Positions 30,087 through 41,656 of a DNA stretch of 64,000 bases are shown here, one piece after another. Numbering within the stretch: the stretch's first letter is position 1; each line of letters begins with the position of its first letter. Source of the stretch: Candidatus Eiseniibacteriota bacterium (lineage in GTDB: Bacteria; Eisenbacteria; RBG-16-71-46); assembly GCA_025360715.1 (NCBI GenBank), contig JANYBS010000114.1, positions 1 through 64,000 on the forward strand. Reading direction: 5' to 3'. The notes beneath the pieces are model-generated. The model saw only the letters and a program-made list of their open reading frames with translations, was not told where the DNA came from and ran no database searches. Position numbers and translations under genes: made by a program.

Positions 30087-31567
30087 GTCGCGCGCCGAAC
30101 GAGACCTGGAAGCTAGGCGCCGCCGCGCTAGCCGCGCGCGTGCGCGACGGCCGCGTGAGTGTGACGGACGCCGTGGAGTCGGGCTGGGTCGGCCCCGCGA
30201 GCATGTGGGAACACGACGTGAACGCGGTCGCGCACCATGATGCCGAAGTACGCCGCGAGGCCGCAGCCGGGGCGAGCGGGCAGGGCCCGCTTGCCGGCGT
30301 CCCCGTGCTCGTGAAGGACAACCTGTGCACGGTCGAATACCCGACCACGTGCGCGTCGCGCATCCTGGCCGGCTATCGCGCACCGTACGATGCCACGGTC
30401 ATCCGCCGTCTGCGCGAAGCAGGCGCGGTGATCGTGGGCAAGGGCAACATGGACGAGTTCGCCATGGGCTCCTCCAACGAATACAGCGCGTACGGCCCAA
30501 CGCGGAACCCGTTCGATCTCTCGCGCGTGCCCGGCGGCTCGAGCGGCGGCCCTGCTGCGGCGGTCGCCTACGGCCTGGTGCCCGTGGCGCTGGGCTCTGA
30601 CACCGGCGGCTCGGTGCGCCAACCCGCGTCGTTCTGCGGCGTGTATGGCCTCAAGCCCACCTACGGCCGGCTCTCGCGCTACGGCTTGGTCGCGTTCGGC
30701 TCCTCGCTGGATCAGGTCGGCATCTTCGCGCGGCATGCGCGCGACGTTGCGGTCACGTACGCGGTGCTCGCTGGCGAGGATGGCTACGACGCGACCACGC
30801 GCTTGGGCCCGGCGCCCGATGTGAGCACGTTCGCGGCGGGCGTGAAGGGCCTGCGGTTCGGCTGGCCCGCGAACCTGTGGGCGCAGGGCGTGGACGCCGC
30901 GATCGTGGCGGCGCTCGAGCGATCGGCCATCGCCCTTGAACGTGCGGGCGCAGTGCGCGTTGTGCTCGATTTCCTGCCCGGAACCTACGGAGTAGCGGCC
31001 TACTATCTGGTGGCGACCGCCGAGGCGAGTTCCAACCTCGCGCGCTTCGACGGCGTGCGCTACGGCTTCCGTCATGAAGAAGCCGCCGACGTGCGCGCCA
31101 TGTACACGCGCACGCGCAGCGAGGGCTTTGGTCCCGAGGTACAGCGCCGCATCCTGCTGGGTACGTATGCGCTCAGCTCAGGCTACTACGACGCGTACTA
31201 CCTCAAGGCACAGCGCGCGCGCACGCGCATCCGCCGCGAGTTCCAGAGCGCATTCGCGCAATGCGACTTCATGCTCCTGCCGGCCGCGCCGTCGCTCGCC
31301 TTCAAGGTTGGGGAAAAGACCGACGACCCGCTGGCCATGTACCTGAGCGATGTCTTCACGATCGGCGCGAACCTCGCGGGGATCCCTGGGCTCACGGTGC
31401 CCGCGGGTCGCACGTCCGAGAACCTGCCGGTGGGTGTGCAGATGCTGGGCCCTGAAGACAGTGAACCGAACCTGCTGCGCGCCGCGCGCGCACTCGAAGT
31501 GGGCGGCGATGTCGCGCTGCTTTCGACCGACGAGGATCCGGAGTTCGTATGGCCTACGAAGCGGTGA
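30083..31567 (+). CDS. gatA: Glu-tRNA(Gln) amidotransferase subunit A
   Basis: GNMDEFAMGSSNEYSAYGPTRNPFDLSRVPGGSSGGPAAAV. Confidence 0.96.
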   Translation: MSRAPNETWKLGAAALAARVRDGRVSVTDAVESGWVGPASMWEHDVNAVAHHDAEVRREAAAGASGQGPLAGVPVLVKDNLCTVEYPTTCASRILAGYRAPYDATVIRRLREAGAVIVGKGNMDEFAMGSSNEYSAYGPTRNPFDLSRVPGGSSGGPAAAVAYGLVPVALGSDTGGSVRQPASFCGVYGLKPTYGRLSRYGLVAFGSSLDQVGIFARHARDVAVTYAVLAGEDGYDATTRLGPAPDVSTFAAGVKGLRFGWPANLWAQGVDAAIVAALERSAIALERAGAVRVVLDFLPGTYGVAAYYLVATAEASSNLARFDGVRYGFRHEEAADVRAMYTRTRSEGFGPEVQRRILLGTYALSSGYYDAYYLKAQRARTRIRREFQSAFAQCDFMLLPAAPSLAFKVGEKTDDPLAMYLSDVFTIGANLAGIPGLTVPAGRTSENLPVGVQMLGPEDSEPNLLRAARALEVGGDVALLSTDEDPEFVWPTKR

Positions 31568-32997
31568 TCGGGCTGGAGTGTCATATCCAGCTCAAGACGC
31601 GCACGAAGATGTTCTGTGGATGCGAGGTGGAGTTCGGCCGTCCGGCGAACTGGAACACCTGCCCGGTGTGCTTGGGGTTACCCGGGGCGCTGCCGCGTAC
31701 GAATATCACCGCGATCGCCTACGCGCTGCGCCTGGGGCTGGCGCTGGGCTGTGACATCCGTCACGAGAGCGTGTTCGCGCGCAAGAACTACTTCTATCCC
31801 GACATGCCCAAGAACTACCAGGTCACTCAGTACGACCTGCCCCTCTGCGAGCACGGCACACTGCCCGTGGTGGTCGAAGGCGAATCGCGCACCTTCGAAC
31901 TCATGCGCATCCATTGTGAAGAGGACGCCGGCAAGTCGTTTCATCCCGAACGCGTGGGTGACCGCCGGATCTCGCGGCTGGAGTTCAACCGCGCGGGCAC
32001 GCCACTGCTGGAGCTCGTGACCGAGCCGGTGCTGCGCACGCCGGCGGAGTGCGCGGCGTTCCTCACGCAACTGCGCAAGCTCGTGCGCGCGCTCGGCATC
32101 TCCGATGGCGACATGGAGAAGGGTCAGCTGCGCTGCGATGCGAACGTGAGCCTGCGCCCGGTGGGGCAGAGCGCGCTGGGAGTCAAGACCGAGATCAAGA
32201 ACCTGAACTCCATCAAGGGTGTCGAGAAGGGCGTGACAGCCGAGATCGATCGCCAGCGCCGCGAACTGGAGTCAGGCGCGAGGATCGTGCAAGCGACGCT
32301 GCTCTACGACGCCGACCATGACAAGCTCGCCATCATGCGCACCAAGGAGAGCGCGCACGACTACCGCTACTTCCCGGAGCCGGACCTACCCGTGCTGCGT
32401 GTGACCGACGCCGACCTTGATGCGGCGCGCGCGGCGCTGCCCGAGCTGCCATGGGTGCGCGAGGCGCGGTTCGTGTCTCAGTACGGCCTGCCACCTTACG
32501 ATGCCGCCGTGCTCGGTGATTCGCGCGAGCTGGCGGATTACTACGAGGCCTGCGCGCGTGGCGGGGATGCGAAGCTGGCGAGCAACTGGATCATGACCGA
32601 GGTACTGCGCGTGCGGAATGACCGGGGCTGGCCGCTCGAGAAGTGGGCGGAGCAGGTGCCGGCGCCGCGGATGCGAGCGTTCCTCGACAAGGTCGCGGCC
32701 AAGGAGCTGCCGGGACCCGTGGCAAAACAGGTGTTTGCATGGATGGCCGACGAGGCCGGCTCGGTGGACGAGCTGCTGGCGCTCCACGGCATCCAGGTGC
32801 AGGGCTCGGCCGAAGACCTGCGGCCGTTGGTGCTGCAGGTCCTCGACGAGAATCCCGGCCCCGTGGCGCAGTACCTTGCGGGCAAGACCATCACGATCGG
32901 CTATCTGACCGGCGCGGTCATGAAGAAGAGCGGCGGCCAAGCGGTGCCGCAGGTGGTCCAGCAGTTGCTCGCCGAGGAGCTCGCGCGCCGGGGTTGA
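31549..32997 (+). CDS. gatB: Glu-tRNA(Gln) amidotransferase subunit B
   Basis: YEAVIGLECHIQLKTRTKMFCGC...YPDMPKNYQVTQYD. Confidence 0.96.
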   Translation: MAYEAVIGLECHIQLKTRTKMFCGCEVEFGRPANWNTCPVCLGLPGALPRTNITAIAYALRLGLALGCDIRHESVFARKNYFYPDMPKNYQVTQYDLPLCEHGTLPVVVEGESRTFELMRIHCEEDAGKSFHPERVGDRRISRLEFNRAGTPLLELVTEPVLRTPAECAAFLTQLRKLVRALGISDGDMEKGQLRCDANVSLRPVGQSALGVKTEIKNLNSIKGVEKGVTAEIDRQRRELESGARIVQATLLYDADHDKLAIMRTKESAHDYRYFPEPDLPVLRVTDADLDAARAALPELPWVREARFVSQYGLPPYDAAVLGDSRELADYYEACARGGDAKLASNWIMTEVLRVRNDRGWPLEKWAEQVPAPRMRAFLDKVAAKELPGPVAKQVFAWMADEAGSVDELLALHGIQVQGSAEDLRPLVLQVLDENPGPVAQYLAGKTITIGYLTGAVMKKSGGQAVPQVVQQLLAEELARRG

Positions 32998-33013
32998 GGA
33001 AAGGAAGTGGCAC

Positions 33014-33697
33014 ATGGCCTTCCGTATGCAAGTCCGCCGCGCGCTCGCGGCGCCTGTCGGTGGTGAGCTTCGATCGGTGTTCGCGGCTCCGCTCATCACG
33101 GCCATCATCGCCGATGGCCAGGCCGATGAGCGCGCGGAGACCGCGCTCGTGGAACTCATCGACGCCCTGGTGCGGATCGGCCTGCCGCGCGGCCGCATGT
33201 TCGCGCTCCTCACGGGTTCGGGCCCCGCGGGAGTGACGCCGCGCGAGCGGGCACGCGAGCTGCACGACACGCTTGGCGTGCCGGTGCTGGTGCACGATCC
33301 GGGACGTTCCGCGCACTCGCGCGCCGGCGTGCTGGCCGACGGTACGGTGCTCGATCTGGATGACGAGTTGCGCGAAGCCGAGGCGGTCGTGGTGGTGGGG
33401 CGATTCGGCACGGATCGCGGCCAGGCCGTGCGCGGTGGGTTCTGCGCGCTGGCCCCAGGACTGGCGTCCAAGGACTGTGCGGCTGCGCTGATCCCCGATG
33501 CTGCATCGCCGTGGTCCCAGCGTGTCGAGCAGGCGATCGCCCGCGGCCGCGAGACCGCCTCGCACGTGCGATGCGATTTCGCGCTGCTCTGGAGCGACGA
33601 CGACCCGCCGCGCGTGCTTGCGGGAGTCGGTGACGTGGTCTTTGCGAAGGCGCTTGCCGATAGCTGGCTTTCGCGCGAACCCAGCTGGACTGCGTGA
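33014..33697 (+). CDS. LarA N-terminal-domain-like (DUF2088-like) stand-alone protein, probably non-catalytic
   Basis: Resembles LarA N-domain layout (ADLVIgiGg..y.GFsGGrK.ilPG): EAEAVVVVGRFGTDRGQAVRGGFCALAPGLASKDC; only 227 aa. Confidence 0.5.
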   Translation: MAFRMQVRRALAAPVGGELRSVFAAPLITAIIADGQADERAETALVELIDALVRIGLPRGRMFALLTGSGPAGVTPRERARELHDTLGVPVLVHDPGRSAHSRAGVLADGTVLDLDDELREAEAVVVVGRFGTDRGQAVRGGFCALAPGLASKDCAAALIPDAASPWSQRVEQAIARGRETASHVRCDFALLWSDDDPPRVLAGVGDVVFAKALADSWLSREPSWTA

Positions 33698-33749
33698 GCA
33701 GGCGGCGCGGGACTGGCGGCTGGCGAAGCGTTCGCGATAAGGTGTCCTC

Positions 33750-35087
33750 ATGAGCGCTTCCTGCATCCTTGTCATCGGTTCCGGCGGCCGCGAACATGCG
33801 ATCGCCTGGCGCTTGGCGCGCGACCCCCATGCGCCAACGGTGCATGTCGCGCCCGGGAACCAGGGAATCGCGCAGTACTTCACCTGCCACGCCGTGTGTG
33901 AGACCGACCCTACTGCCGTCGTGACGCTCGCGCAGCGCTTGCGCGCGGAGTTGGTGGTTGTCGGGCCTGAGGCGCCGCTCGCCGCCGGAGTGGCCGATGC
34001 GCTTGCCGCCGCCGGCATCGTGGTATTCGGTGCCTCGCGCGAGTGCGCGAGGCTCGAAGCCAGCAAGTGGTATGCGAAACAGGTCATGCGCGAGGCGGGT
34101 GTGCCCACCGCCGAAGCGCTCGAGTGCACCAGCGTCACGCAGGCGGCGACGGCGCTTGAGACGATGAGCCGCTTCGCGCCCCCTTGGGTGCTCAAGGCCG
34201 ATGGGCTCGCGGCAGGCAAGGGCGTGCTGGTGACACGCGAGCGCGCCGCCGCCGAGGCGTTCGCGCGCGAATGCCTGGAGGGCGCACGCTTCGGTGAGGG
34301 CGGGCGCCGCCTCGTGATCGAGGAGTTCCTCGCGGGCGACGAGGCATCGGTGATCGCGATCTGCGATGGTGAACGCTTCGTGCTGCTTCCGGCCGCGCGC
34401 GACCATAAGCGCGCGTTCGATGGCGATGAGGGCGCCAACACCGGCGGTATGGGCGCGTTCGCGCCGCTGGTCGATGTGACGCCCGCGCTCGAATCGCAGA
34501 TCGGTGAGCGCATCGTGGCGCCCGTGCTGCGCGTGATGGCGGGCCGGGGTGCGCCGTATCGGGGCGCGCTCTATGTGGGGCTCATGCTCGGGCCCGCAGG
34601 TCCGCGAGTCGTGGAGTTCAACGCCCGCTTCGGCGATCCCGAGACGCAGGTCATACTTCCGCTGCTGGGCGCCAGCCTGAGCGGTATGCTGGAACATGCC
34701 GCCTTGGGCCGCCTCGCAGTGGGGGAATGCACCCGCCTTCCCGGCGCGGCGGTCGCCGTGGCGATCACCGATGTGGACTATCCCGGAACCGCCCGAGGTG
34801 GCGGGCGCATCGCAGGTTTGGAGGATCTCGAGGCCGCGCAGAGCGGCGTGACGGTGTTCCACGCCGGCACTCGTCTCGAGGGTGGCCAGTGGCGCGTGGC
34901 CGGTGGCCGTGCGGCCTACGTGATGGCAGAAGGTGAGGACGTCGCCGCAGCTCGCTCGCGCGCCTATGCGGCGATCGCGCGGCTCGGCGGAGATGGTTGG
35001 CGCGTGCGCCGCGATATCGCGGCGAGCGCGGAGCAGCGGAACCTGGAGCACGGTAAGGCGAGACCGGCCGTGCGAGGAGTGGACTGA
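33750..35087 (+). CDS. purD: Phosphoribosylamine-glycine ligase
   Basis: ILVIGSGGREHAIAWRLA; ATP-grasp; FNARFGDPETQVILP. Confidence 0.96.
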   Translation: MSASCILVIGSGGREHAIAWRLARDPHAPTVHVAPGNQGIAQYFTCHAVCETDPTAVVTLAQRLRAELVVVGPEAPLAAGVADALAAAGIVVFGASRECARLEASKWYAKQVMREAGVPTAEALECTSVTQAATALETMSRFAPPWVLKADGLAAGKGVLVTRERAAAEAFARECLEGARFGEGGRRLVIEEFLAGDEASVIAICDGERFVLLPAARDHKRAFDGDEGANTGGMGAFAPLVDVTPALESQIGERIVAPVLRVMAGRGAPYRGALYVGLMLGPAGPRVVEFNARFGDPETQVILPLLGASLSGMLEHAALGRLAVGECTRLPGAAVAVAITDVDYPGTARGGGRIAGLEDLEAAQSGVTVFHAGTRLEGGQWRVAGGRAAYVMAEGEDVAAARSRAYAAIARLGGDGWRVRRDIAASAEQRNLEHGKARPAVRGVD

Positions 35088-35089
35088 AG

Positions 35090-35770
35090 ATGGAGATCCT
35101 GCGCGTCGATCCCGAACGCCCGGATGCCCGCACGCTTGATGCCGCGGCCGAGGCCGTGCTGCGAGGTGGCGTCATCGCGTTCCCGACGGACACGCTGTAT
35201 GGCCTGGGTTGTTCCCTCTTCGATGTCTCGGCCGTCGAGATGATCGCGCGCCTCAAGCGCCGCGATCCTCGGCACGCCGTGATCTCGCTCATCCCCGATC
35301 CCCAGCAGGCCTGGGGGCTCGCGCTGACCGTGAATCCGGTAGCCGAGAAATTGATCCGTGCATTCTGGCCCGGTCCGCTGTCGCTGATCTTTCTGTCGGC
35401 AGGCATCGTGCCGGTGCGCGTGCAGGGCCAAGGCGGCACGATCGCACTGCGCTGCCCCAAGGATCACCTGTCCCATGCGCTCCTCGAGCGCATCGGTGGG
35501 CCGATGGTCTCGAGCAGCGCGAACGTCTCCGGGCTGCCCCCGGCCGAGACCGCGGATGCGGTCGTGGCCACGTTCGGCAACCAACTGGACCTGATCCTGG
35601 ATGGCGGCCCCCGGCGTGGCGGCGTGCCCTCGACCCTGGTCGATGTGAGCGGTCCCAAGCCGAAGCTTCTTCGCCGTGGTGAACTGGACGTGACAAGTGT
35701 GCTCGGCGAGTTCGAGGACCTGACCGTGGGGCACAACACGGGCGACAGCACGGGAGGCCGCAACGGTTGA
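35090..35770 (+). CDS. tsaC: L-threonylcarbamoyladenylate synthase (Sua5/YciO/YrdC)
   Basis: GGVIAFPTDTLYGLGCSLFD; MVSSSANVSGLPPAETADAV. Confidence 0.9.
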   Translation: MEILRVDPERPDARTLDAAAEAVLRGGVIAFPTDTLYGLGCSLFDVSAVEMIARLKRRDPRHAVISLIPDPQQAWGLALTVNPVAEKLIRAFWPGPLSLIFLSAGIVPVRVQGQGGTIALRCPKDHLSHALLERIGGPMVSSSANVSGLPPAETADAVVATFGNQLDLILDGGPRRGGVPSTLVDVSGPKPKLLRRGELDVTSVLGEFEDLTVGHNTGDSTGGRNG

Positions 35771-35805
35771 CGGGCCGCGAAGCGCCCGGCTACCCTTGCC
35801 TTTCC

Positions 35806-36318
35806 ATGTCCGATGAGAAAGCGGTGGTTCGCGTCCTTTTCGTGTGCACGGGCAATACCTGTCGCAGCCCGCTCGCGGCTGCAGCGCTCGTGTCCGAGAT
35901 GGCCGGTGATCTTTCAGCGGATCCGGCACGACTCGAGATCCTTTCTGCCGGTACTTCGGCCGGAGAGGGGCAGCCGGTGAGTCGTGGTTCCCTCGAGGTC
36001 GCCGCCCGGTCGGGGATCGATCTCTCGGGACATCGAGCACGTCGCGCCACGTCCGCGCTCGCGCGGTCTGCGGATCTCGTGCTCGTGATGGAACCGTTGC
36101 ACCGTGTCGCGATCGAAGCGCTGGGCGCGCCGCGGGAACGGGTACACGTATTGAGTGAATGGCCCGAACCAGGCGAGGGCGACCTGCCGGTCTCCGATCC
36201 ATTCGGTGCTTCGATCGAAGCGTATGAGGAATGCTGGCGGCGCATCCGTCACCATATCCGGCGCGTGGCGCCGGCGGTGCGGGCGGCGCTCAAGGCACGC
36301 GACGCGTCCGGCTCCTAG
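35806..36318 (+). CDS. Low molecular weight protein-tyrosine phosphatase family
   Basis: VLFVCTGNTCRSPLA P-loop; DPFG motif; start ATG 35806 (alternative TTG 35767). Confidence 0.88.
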   Translation: MSDEKAVVRVLFVCTGNTCRSPLAAAALVSEMAGDLSADPARLEILSAGTSAGEGQPVSRGSLEVAARSGIDLSGHRARRATSALARSADLVLVMEPLHRVAIEALGAPRERVHVLSEWPEPGEGDLPVSDPFGASIEAYEECWRRIRHHIRRVAPAVRAALKARDASGS

Positions 36319-36357
36319 GAAGAGTGCGCGCCGCTCCACCTTTTTGAGGGTCGAGCC

Positions 36358-37305
36358 ATGGCGATGATCAAGAGTGAGAAGATCTGGATGAACGGCCAGT
36401 TCGTGGCCTGGGACGAAGCGAAGGTGCACGTCCTGTCGCACGCGCTGCACTACGGCTCGAGTGTCTTCGAAGGCATTCGCTGCTATCCCGGAAAGAACGG
36501 CCCGGCCATCTTCCGGCTCGGTGATCATATCGAGCGGCTCATGCAGTCGGCCAAGATCTATCGCATGGCCGTCCCGTTCTCGCAGGCGCAGATCGAGCAG
36601 GCATGCCTGGAAACCGTGAGCGTGAATTCCTTAAAGGAATGTTATATCCGCCCGCTCATCTACCGTGGCTACGAGCACGTGGGCGTGAACCCGATCGGCA
36701 CGCCGATCGAAGTCGCGATCGCCGCCTACCCGTGGGGCAAGTACCTGGGCGATGACGCGCTCACCAAGGGCGTCGCGGTCAAGATCGGCACGTGGGCACG
36801 CATGGCGCCGAACACGCTGCCGGCGCTCGCCAAGGCGGGCGGCAACTACTTGAACTCGCAACTGCTCAAGCTCGAGGCCGTGACCGACGGCTACGCCGAG
36901 GCGATCGCGCTCGATACGAATGGCTACGTGAGCGAGGGCAGCGGCGAGAACCTGTTCATCGTCATGAAGAACGAGCTCATCACGCCGCCGGTGCACGCCA
37001 GCATCCTGGCCGGCATCACGCGCGCCTCGGTGATGACACTGGCGAAGGAACTCGGCTACACGGTGCGCGAGTCGGTCGTGCCGCGTGAGATGCTCTACAT
37101 CGCCGACGAGCTCTTCTTCTCGGGCACGGCGGTCGAAGTGACGCCGATCGTCTCCGTCGACCGCGTCACGGTCGGCACCGGTGAGCGCGGCCCGCTCACC
37201 AAGGCGATCCAGGACGCGTTCTTCGGCATCGTGCGCGGCGAGCTGGCTGATCGCCATGGCTGGCTCACCGCTGTCCCGCAGGGCGTCGCCGCCCAGCGAG
37301 GCTAG
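36358..37305 (+). CDS. ilvE: Branched-chain amino acid aminotransferase
   Basis: HALHYGSSVFEGIRCY; EGSGENLFIV; KAGGNYLNSQL. Confidence 0.94.
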   Translation: MAMIKSEKIWMNGQFVAWDEAKVHVLSHALHYGSSVFEGIRCYPGKNGPAIFRLGDHIERLMQSAKIYRMAVPFSQAQIEQACLETVSVNSLKECYIRPLIYRGYEHVGVNPIGTPIEVAIAAYPWGKYLGDDALTKGVAVKIGTWARMAPNTLPALAKAGGNYLNSQLLKLEAVTDGYAEAIALDTNGYVSEGSGENLFIVMKNELITPPVHASILAGITRASVMTLAKELGYTVRESVVPREMLYIADELFFSGTAVEVTPIVSVDRVTVGTGERGPLTKAIQDAFFGIVRGELADRHGWLTAVPQGVAAQRG

Positions 37306-37309
37306 TGCC

Positions 37310-37767
37310 ATGAGAGTCGCCATCGGTAGCGACCACGCCGGGTTCATGCTCAAAGAGGCCATCAAGGCGGACCTGATCCGCCAGGGGCACGAGGTCGCCG
37401 ACCTGGGCACGACGTCCACAGAGTCCGTGGACTATCCGGACTTCGCTATCCCCGTGGCCGAGAAGGTGGTGGCGGGTGAGGCGGACAAGGGCGTGGTCGT
37501 GTGCGCGACCGGCATCGGCGTGAGCATCGCCGCGAACAAGGTCGATGGCGCTCGCGCCGCGGTGGTCACGAGTGACGAGGTCGCGCACTTCTCGCGCGAA
37601 CACAACGACGCCAACATCATCGCGCTCGGCCAGAAGACGGTGCCGGGCACCGAGGACGCGCTGCGCTGGGTGCGTGCGTTCCTCGAGACTCCCTTCGCAG
37701 GTGGCCGGCACGAACGGCGCGTCGAGAAGATGCACACCTATGAAGTGGAGCACCATCACCCCGAGGA

Positions 37768-37771
<4 letters not shown>
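37310..37771 (+). CDS. rpiB: Ribose 5-phosphate isomerase B
   Basis: [34 protein letters not shown]. Confidence 0.95.
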
Positions 37772-39051
<1,280 letters not shown>

Positions 39052-39076
39052 AACGCGCGTATTCCCGTTCTGCAAT

Positions 39077-39114
39077 GCGAAGGGCGCCCTTACCCGGCGC
39101 CCTTCGCGCTTTTC
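39077..39114 (+). terminator. Rho-independent-like terminator after glyA
   Basis: 12-bp perfect stem GCGAAGGGCGCC/GGCGCCCTTCGC, 7-nt loop, followed by GCTTTTC. Confidence 0.85.
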
Positions 39115-39229
39115 ATGGGCATCCGCGCAGTATCGGCCGCTGGCACCGGTCCTGCAATCCCTGAGCGCGGCTTTCACCACTTTGCTCCCGATCTGCATCT
39201 TGCTCTCACTCGCCGGGATTCCCCCACCT

Positions 39230-39682
39230 ATGCTCGACCACTTCGCTCTGCGGCTGATCTCGCGGGCCGTGCCGGTCCTCGTACCGGGAGCGCGCCTGCA
39301 TCACGAAGCGCTGGCCCGCGCTGCCGCCGGTCAGCCGGCCGAGGCCGAGCGCATGTTCGAGGCTGCTGCGGCGGCGTACCGGCGAGAGTGGGCGGTCGAG
39401 CCCATGGCACGCTTGCGCGTTCAGCAACGCATGGTGAAGGCGCGCGCGGGTGGCGATGCGATGCACGAGGCCGATGCGATGCTCGAGATCGTGCGGGCGT
39501 TGAACAAGCTCGACCGGATGGAGTCCCTGGCCGCGCCCTTCGCGATGAGGGATGCCCGGGAGGTGCTGTCGGAATGGCTCGCGGCAAGCCATGACGTGAG
39601 CTTGACGGTCGAGGATGCCTCCGTGGCCGGCGTGCCACCAGCGGTCGCCACCGAGCTCGCGGCCTTGCAAACCGCCGCCTGA
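39230..39682 (+). CDS. Hypothetical helical protein
   Basis: ORF downstream of terminator; MLDHFALRLISRAVPVLVPGARLHHEALARAAAGQPAEAERMFEAAAAAYRREW. Confidence 0.6.
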   Translation: MLDHFALRLISRAVPVLVPGARLHHEALARAAAGQPAEAERMFEAAAAAYRREWAVEPMARLRVQQRMVKARAGGDAMHEADAMLEIVRALNKLDRMESLAAPFAMRDAREVLSEWLAASHDVSLTVEDASVAGVPPAVATELAALQTAA

Positions 39683-39788
39683 CCTGGCGCGCGCGCCGAA
39701 GGACTTCCCAAGCGTCCGGCAATGGCTATACTGCGGGGCACTCTCCGGCATCCGCGATGGACCCGCAGTTCCCTTCCAGGAAGGAAGC

Positions 39789-40772
39789 ATGACCGTCGAC
39801 CCGCAATCGGCCCGGCGCATCGAACGCGCTGGCGAGACCTTGATGCGTGTCCGTGATGAAGTCGGACGCGCCGTCGTCGGCCAGAAGTACATGGTCGACC
39901 GTCTGCTCATCGGCCTGCTTACGGGCGGCCACGTGCTGCTCGAAGGCGTTCCCGGACTGGCAAAGACGCTGGCCGCGAACAGCCTTGCGCAGGCACTGAG
40001 CCTTCGCTTCCGGCGTATCCAGTTCACGCCGGACCTGCTGCCCGCCGATCTCACCGGCACGGTCATCTATAACCCGCGTGAAGCCACTTTCAGTGCCAAG
40101 CGAGGGCCCCTTTTCGCGAACCTCGTGCTTGCCGACGAGATCAATCGCGCGCCCGCCAAGGTGCAGAGCGCGCTGCTCGAGGCCATGCAGGAGAAGCAAG
40201 TGACCTTGGGCGACGAGACGCTGCCGCTCGAGTCGCCGTTCCTGGTGCTCGCGACGCAGAACCCGATCGAGCAGGAGGGCACGTACCCGCTGCCCGAGGC
40301 GCAGAGCGACCGGTTCATGCTCAAGGTCAAGGTGGACTATCCCGATCGCGCCGAGGAGAAAGAGATCCTGCGCCGCGCCGGGCTGGGCACCATGCCCACG
40401 CTCAAGCCGCAAGCCACGCGCGAGCAGGTCATGGACGCGCGTGACGCCCTGGCCAGCGTCTATGTGGATGACAAGATCCAGGAATACGTGCTCGATCTGG
40501 TGATCGCCACGCGCCGGCCCAAGGAGCATGGTCTGCCGCTCGACCATCTGATCACATTCGGTGCCTCGCCGCGCGCGACGCTATTCCTGGTCCGCGCCGC
40601 CCAAGCGCATGCGCTCGTCGTGGGCCGGCCTTATGTGTTGCCCGAGGATGTGAAAGCGATCGCGCTCGACGTCCTGCGTCACCGCATCCAGGTCTCGTAC
40701 GAGGCCGAGGCGGAAGGCGTGGACGGTGAAGAGGTCGCGCGCCGTATCCTGGAGCAGGTCCGCGTGCCTTGA
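39789..40772 (+). CDS. MoxR-family AAA+ ATPase
   Basis: GGHVLLEGVPGLAKTLAANSLAQAL; QNPIEQEGTYPLPEAQSDRFMLK; start ATG 39789. Confidence 0.94.
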   Translation: MTVDPQSARRIERAGETLMRVRDEVGRAVVGQKYMVDRLLIGLLTGGHVLLEGVPGLAKTLAANSLAQALSLRFRRIQFTPDLLPADLTGTVIYNPREATFSAKRGPLFANLVLADEINRAPAKVQSALLEAMQEKQVTLGDETLPLESPFLVLATQNPIEQEGTYPLPEAQSDRFMLKVKVDYPDRAEEKEILRRAGLGTMPTLKPQATREQVMDARDALASVYVDDKIQEYVLDLVIATRRPKEHGLPLDHLITFGASPRATLFLVRAAQAHALVVGRPYVLPEDVKAIALDVLRHRIQVSYEAEAEGVDGEEVARRILEQVRVP

Positions 40773-41656
40773 TGGCCACCGGCGAACTGCTCAAGAAAGT
40801 CCGCCGGCTCGAGATCCGCAGCCGCCGCCTCGTCGCCGACCTCTTCGCGGGCGGCAGCGCCAGCGTATTCAAGGGCCGCGGAGTCGAGTTCGAAGAGGTG
40901 CGCCCGTACGTTCCCGGTGACGAGATCCGCGACCTCGACTGGAACGTGACGGCGCGTCTGGGCGAGCCGTACGTGAAGCGCTTCGTCGAGGAGCGCGAGC
41001 TGACCGTGCTGCTCGTGGTGGACCTGTCGCGCTCCATGCGCTTCGGTACCGGGGGCCAGGACAAGCGCGAGATGGCGGCCGAGCTCTGTGCCGTGCTGGG
41101 GTTCTCGGCGATGCGCAACAATGACCGTGTGGGGCTCGTGCTCTGCGGCGAGAAGGTCGAACACTTCGTGCCGCCCTCGCGCGGACGCACGCACCTGTTG
41201 CGGTTGCTCCGCGACCTGCTCGAGCGCGAGCCCAGCTCACCGGGGACGCGGCTGGGGGAGGCGGCGAAGTTCGTCAACCGCACCATGCGCCGCCACACGT
41301 TGGTGTTCTGGATCTCGGACTTCGAAGATGTGCTGGATGTGAAAGACTGGCGCGTGCTCTCGCGTCGCCACGAGGTGACGGCGCTCGCCCTGCGCGACCC
41401 GCGCGATGAGCACCTCCCCGACGTCGGCTGGGTGATGCTCGAAGATCTGGAGAGCGGGCAGCGGCGATTGGTCGACACCGGCGACGCCAAAGTGCGCCAG
41501 CGTTACCAAGCGGCCGCGCGCGAGCGCCGCCGCCAGGTCGAAGCGACCTTGAAGCTGGCGCAGTGCCCATTCCTGGAACTGCGTACGGACCGGCCCTATC
41601 TGCCCATGCTCATGCGCCATTTCCAGGCGCGCCGCCGTGGCCGGGGCGCCGCGTGA
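40772..41656 (+). CDS. DUF58 domain protein (VWA-like)
   Basis: GRGVEFEEVRPYVPGDEIRDLDWNVTARLGEPYVKRFVEERELTVLLVVDLSRSM. Confidence 0.93.
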   Translation: MATGELLKKVRRLEIRSRRLVADLFAGGSASVFKGRGVEFEEVRPYVPGDEIRDLDWNVTARLGEPYVKRFVEERELTVLLVVDLSRSMRFGTGGQDKREMAAELCAVLGFSAMRNNDRVGLVLCGEKVEHFVPPSRGRTHLLRLLRDLLEREPSSPGTRLGEAAKFVNRTMRRHTLVFWISDFEDVLDVKDWRVLSRRHEVTALALRDPRDEHLPDVGWVMLEDLESGQRRLVDTGDAKVRQRYQAAARERRRQVEATLKLAQCPFLELRTDRPYLPMLMRHFQARRRGRGAA

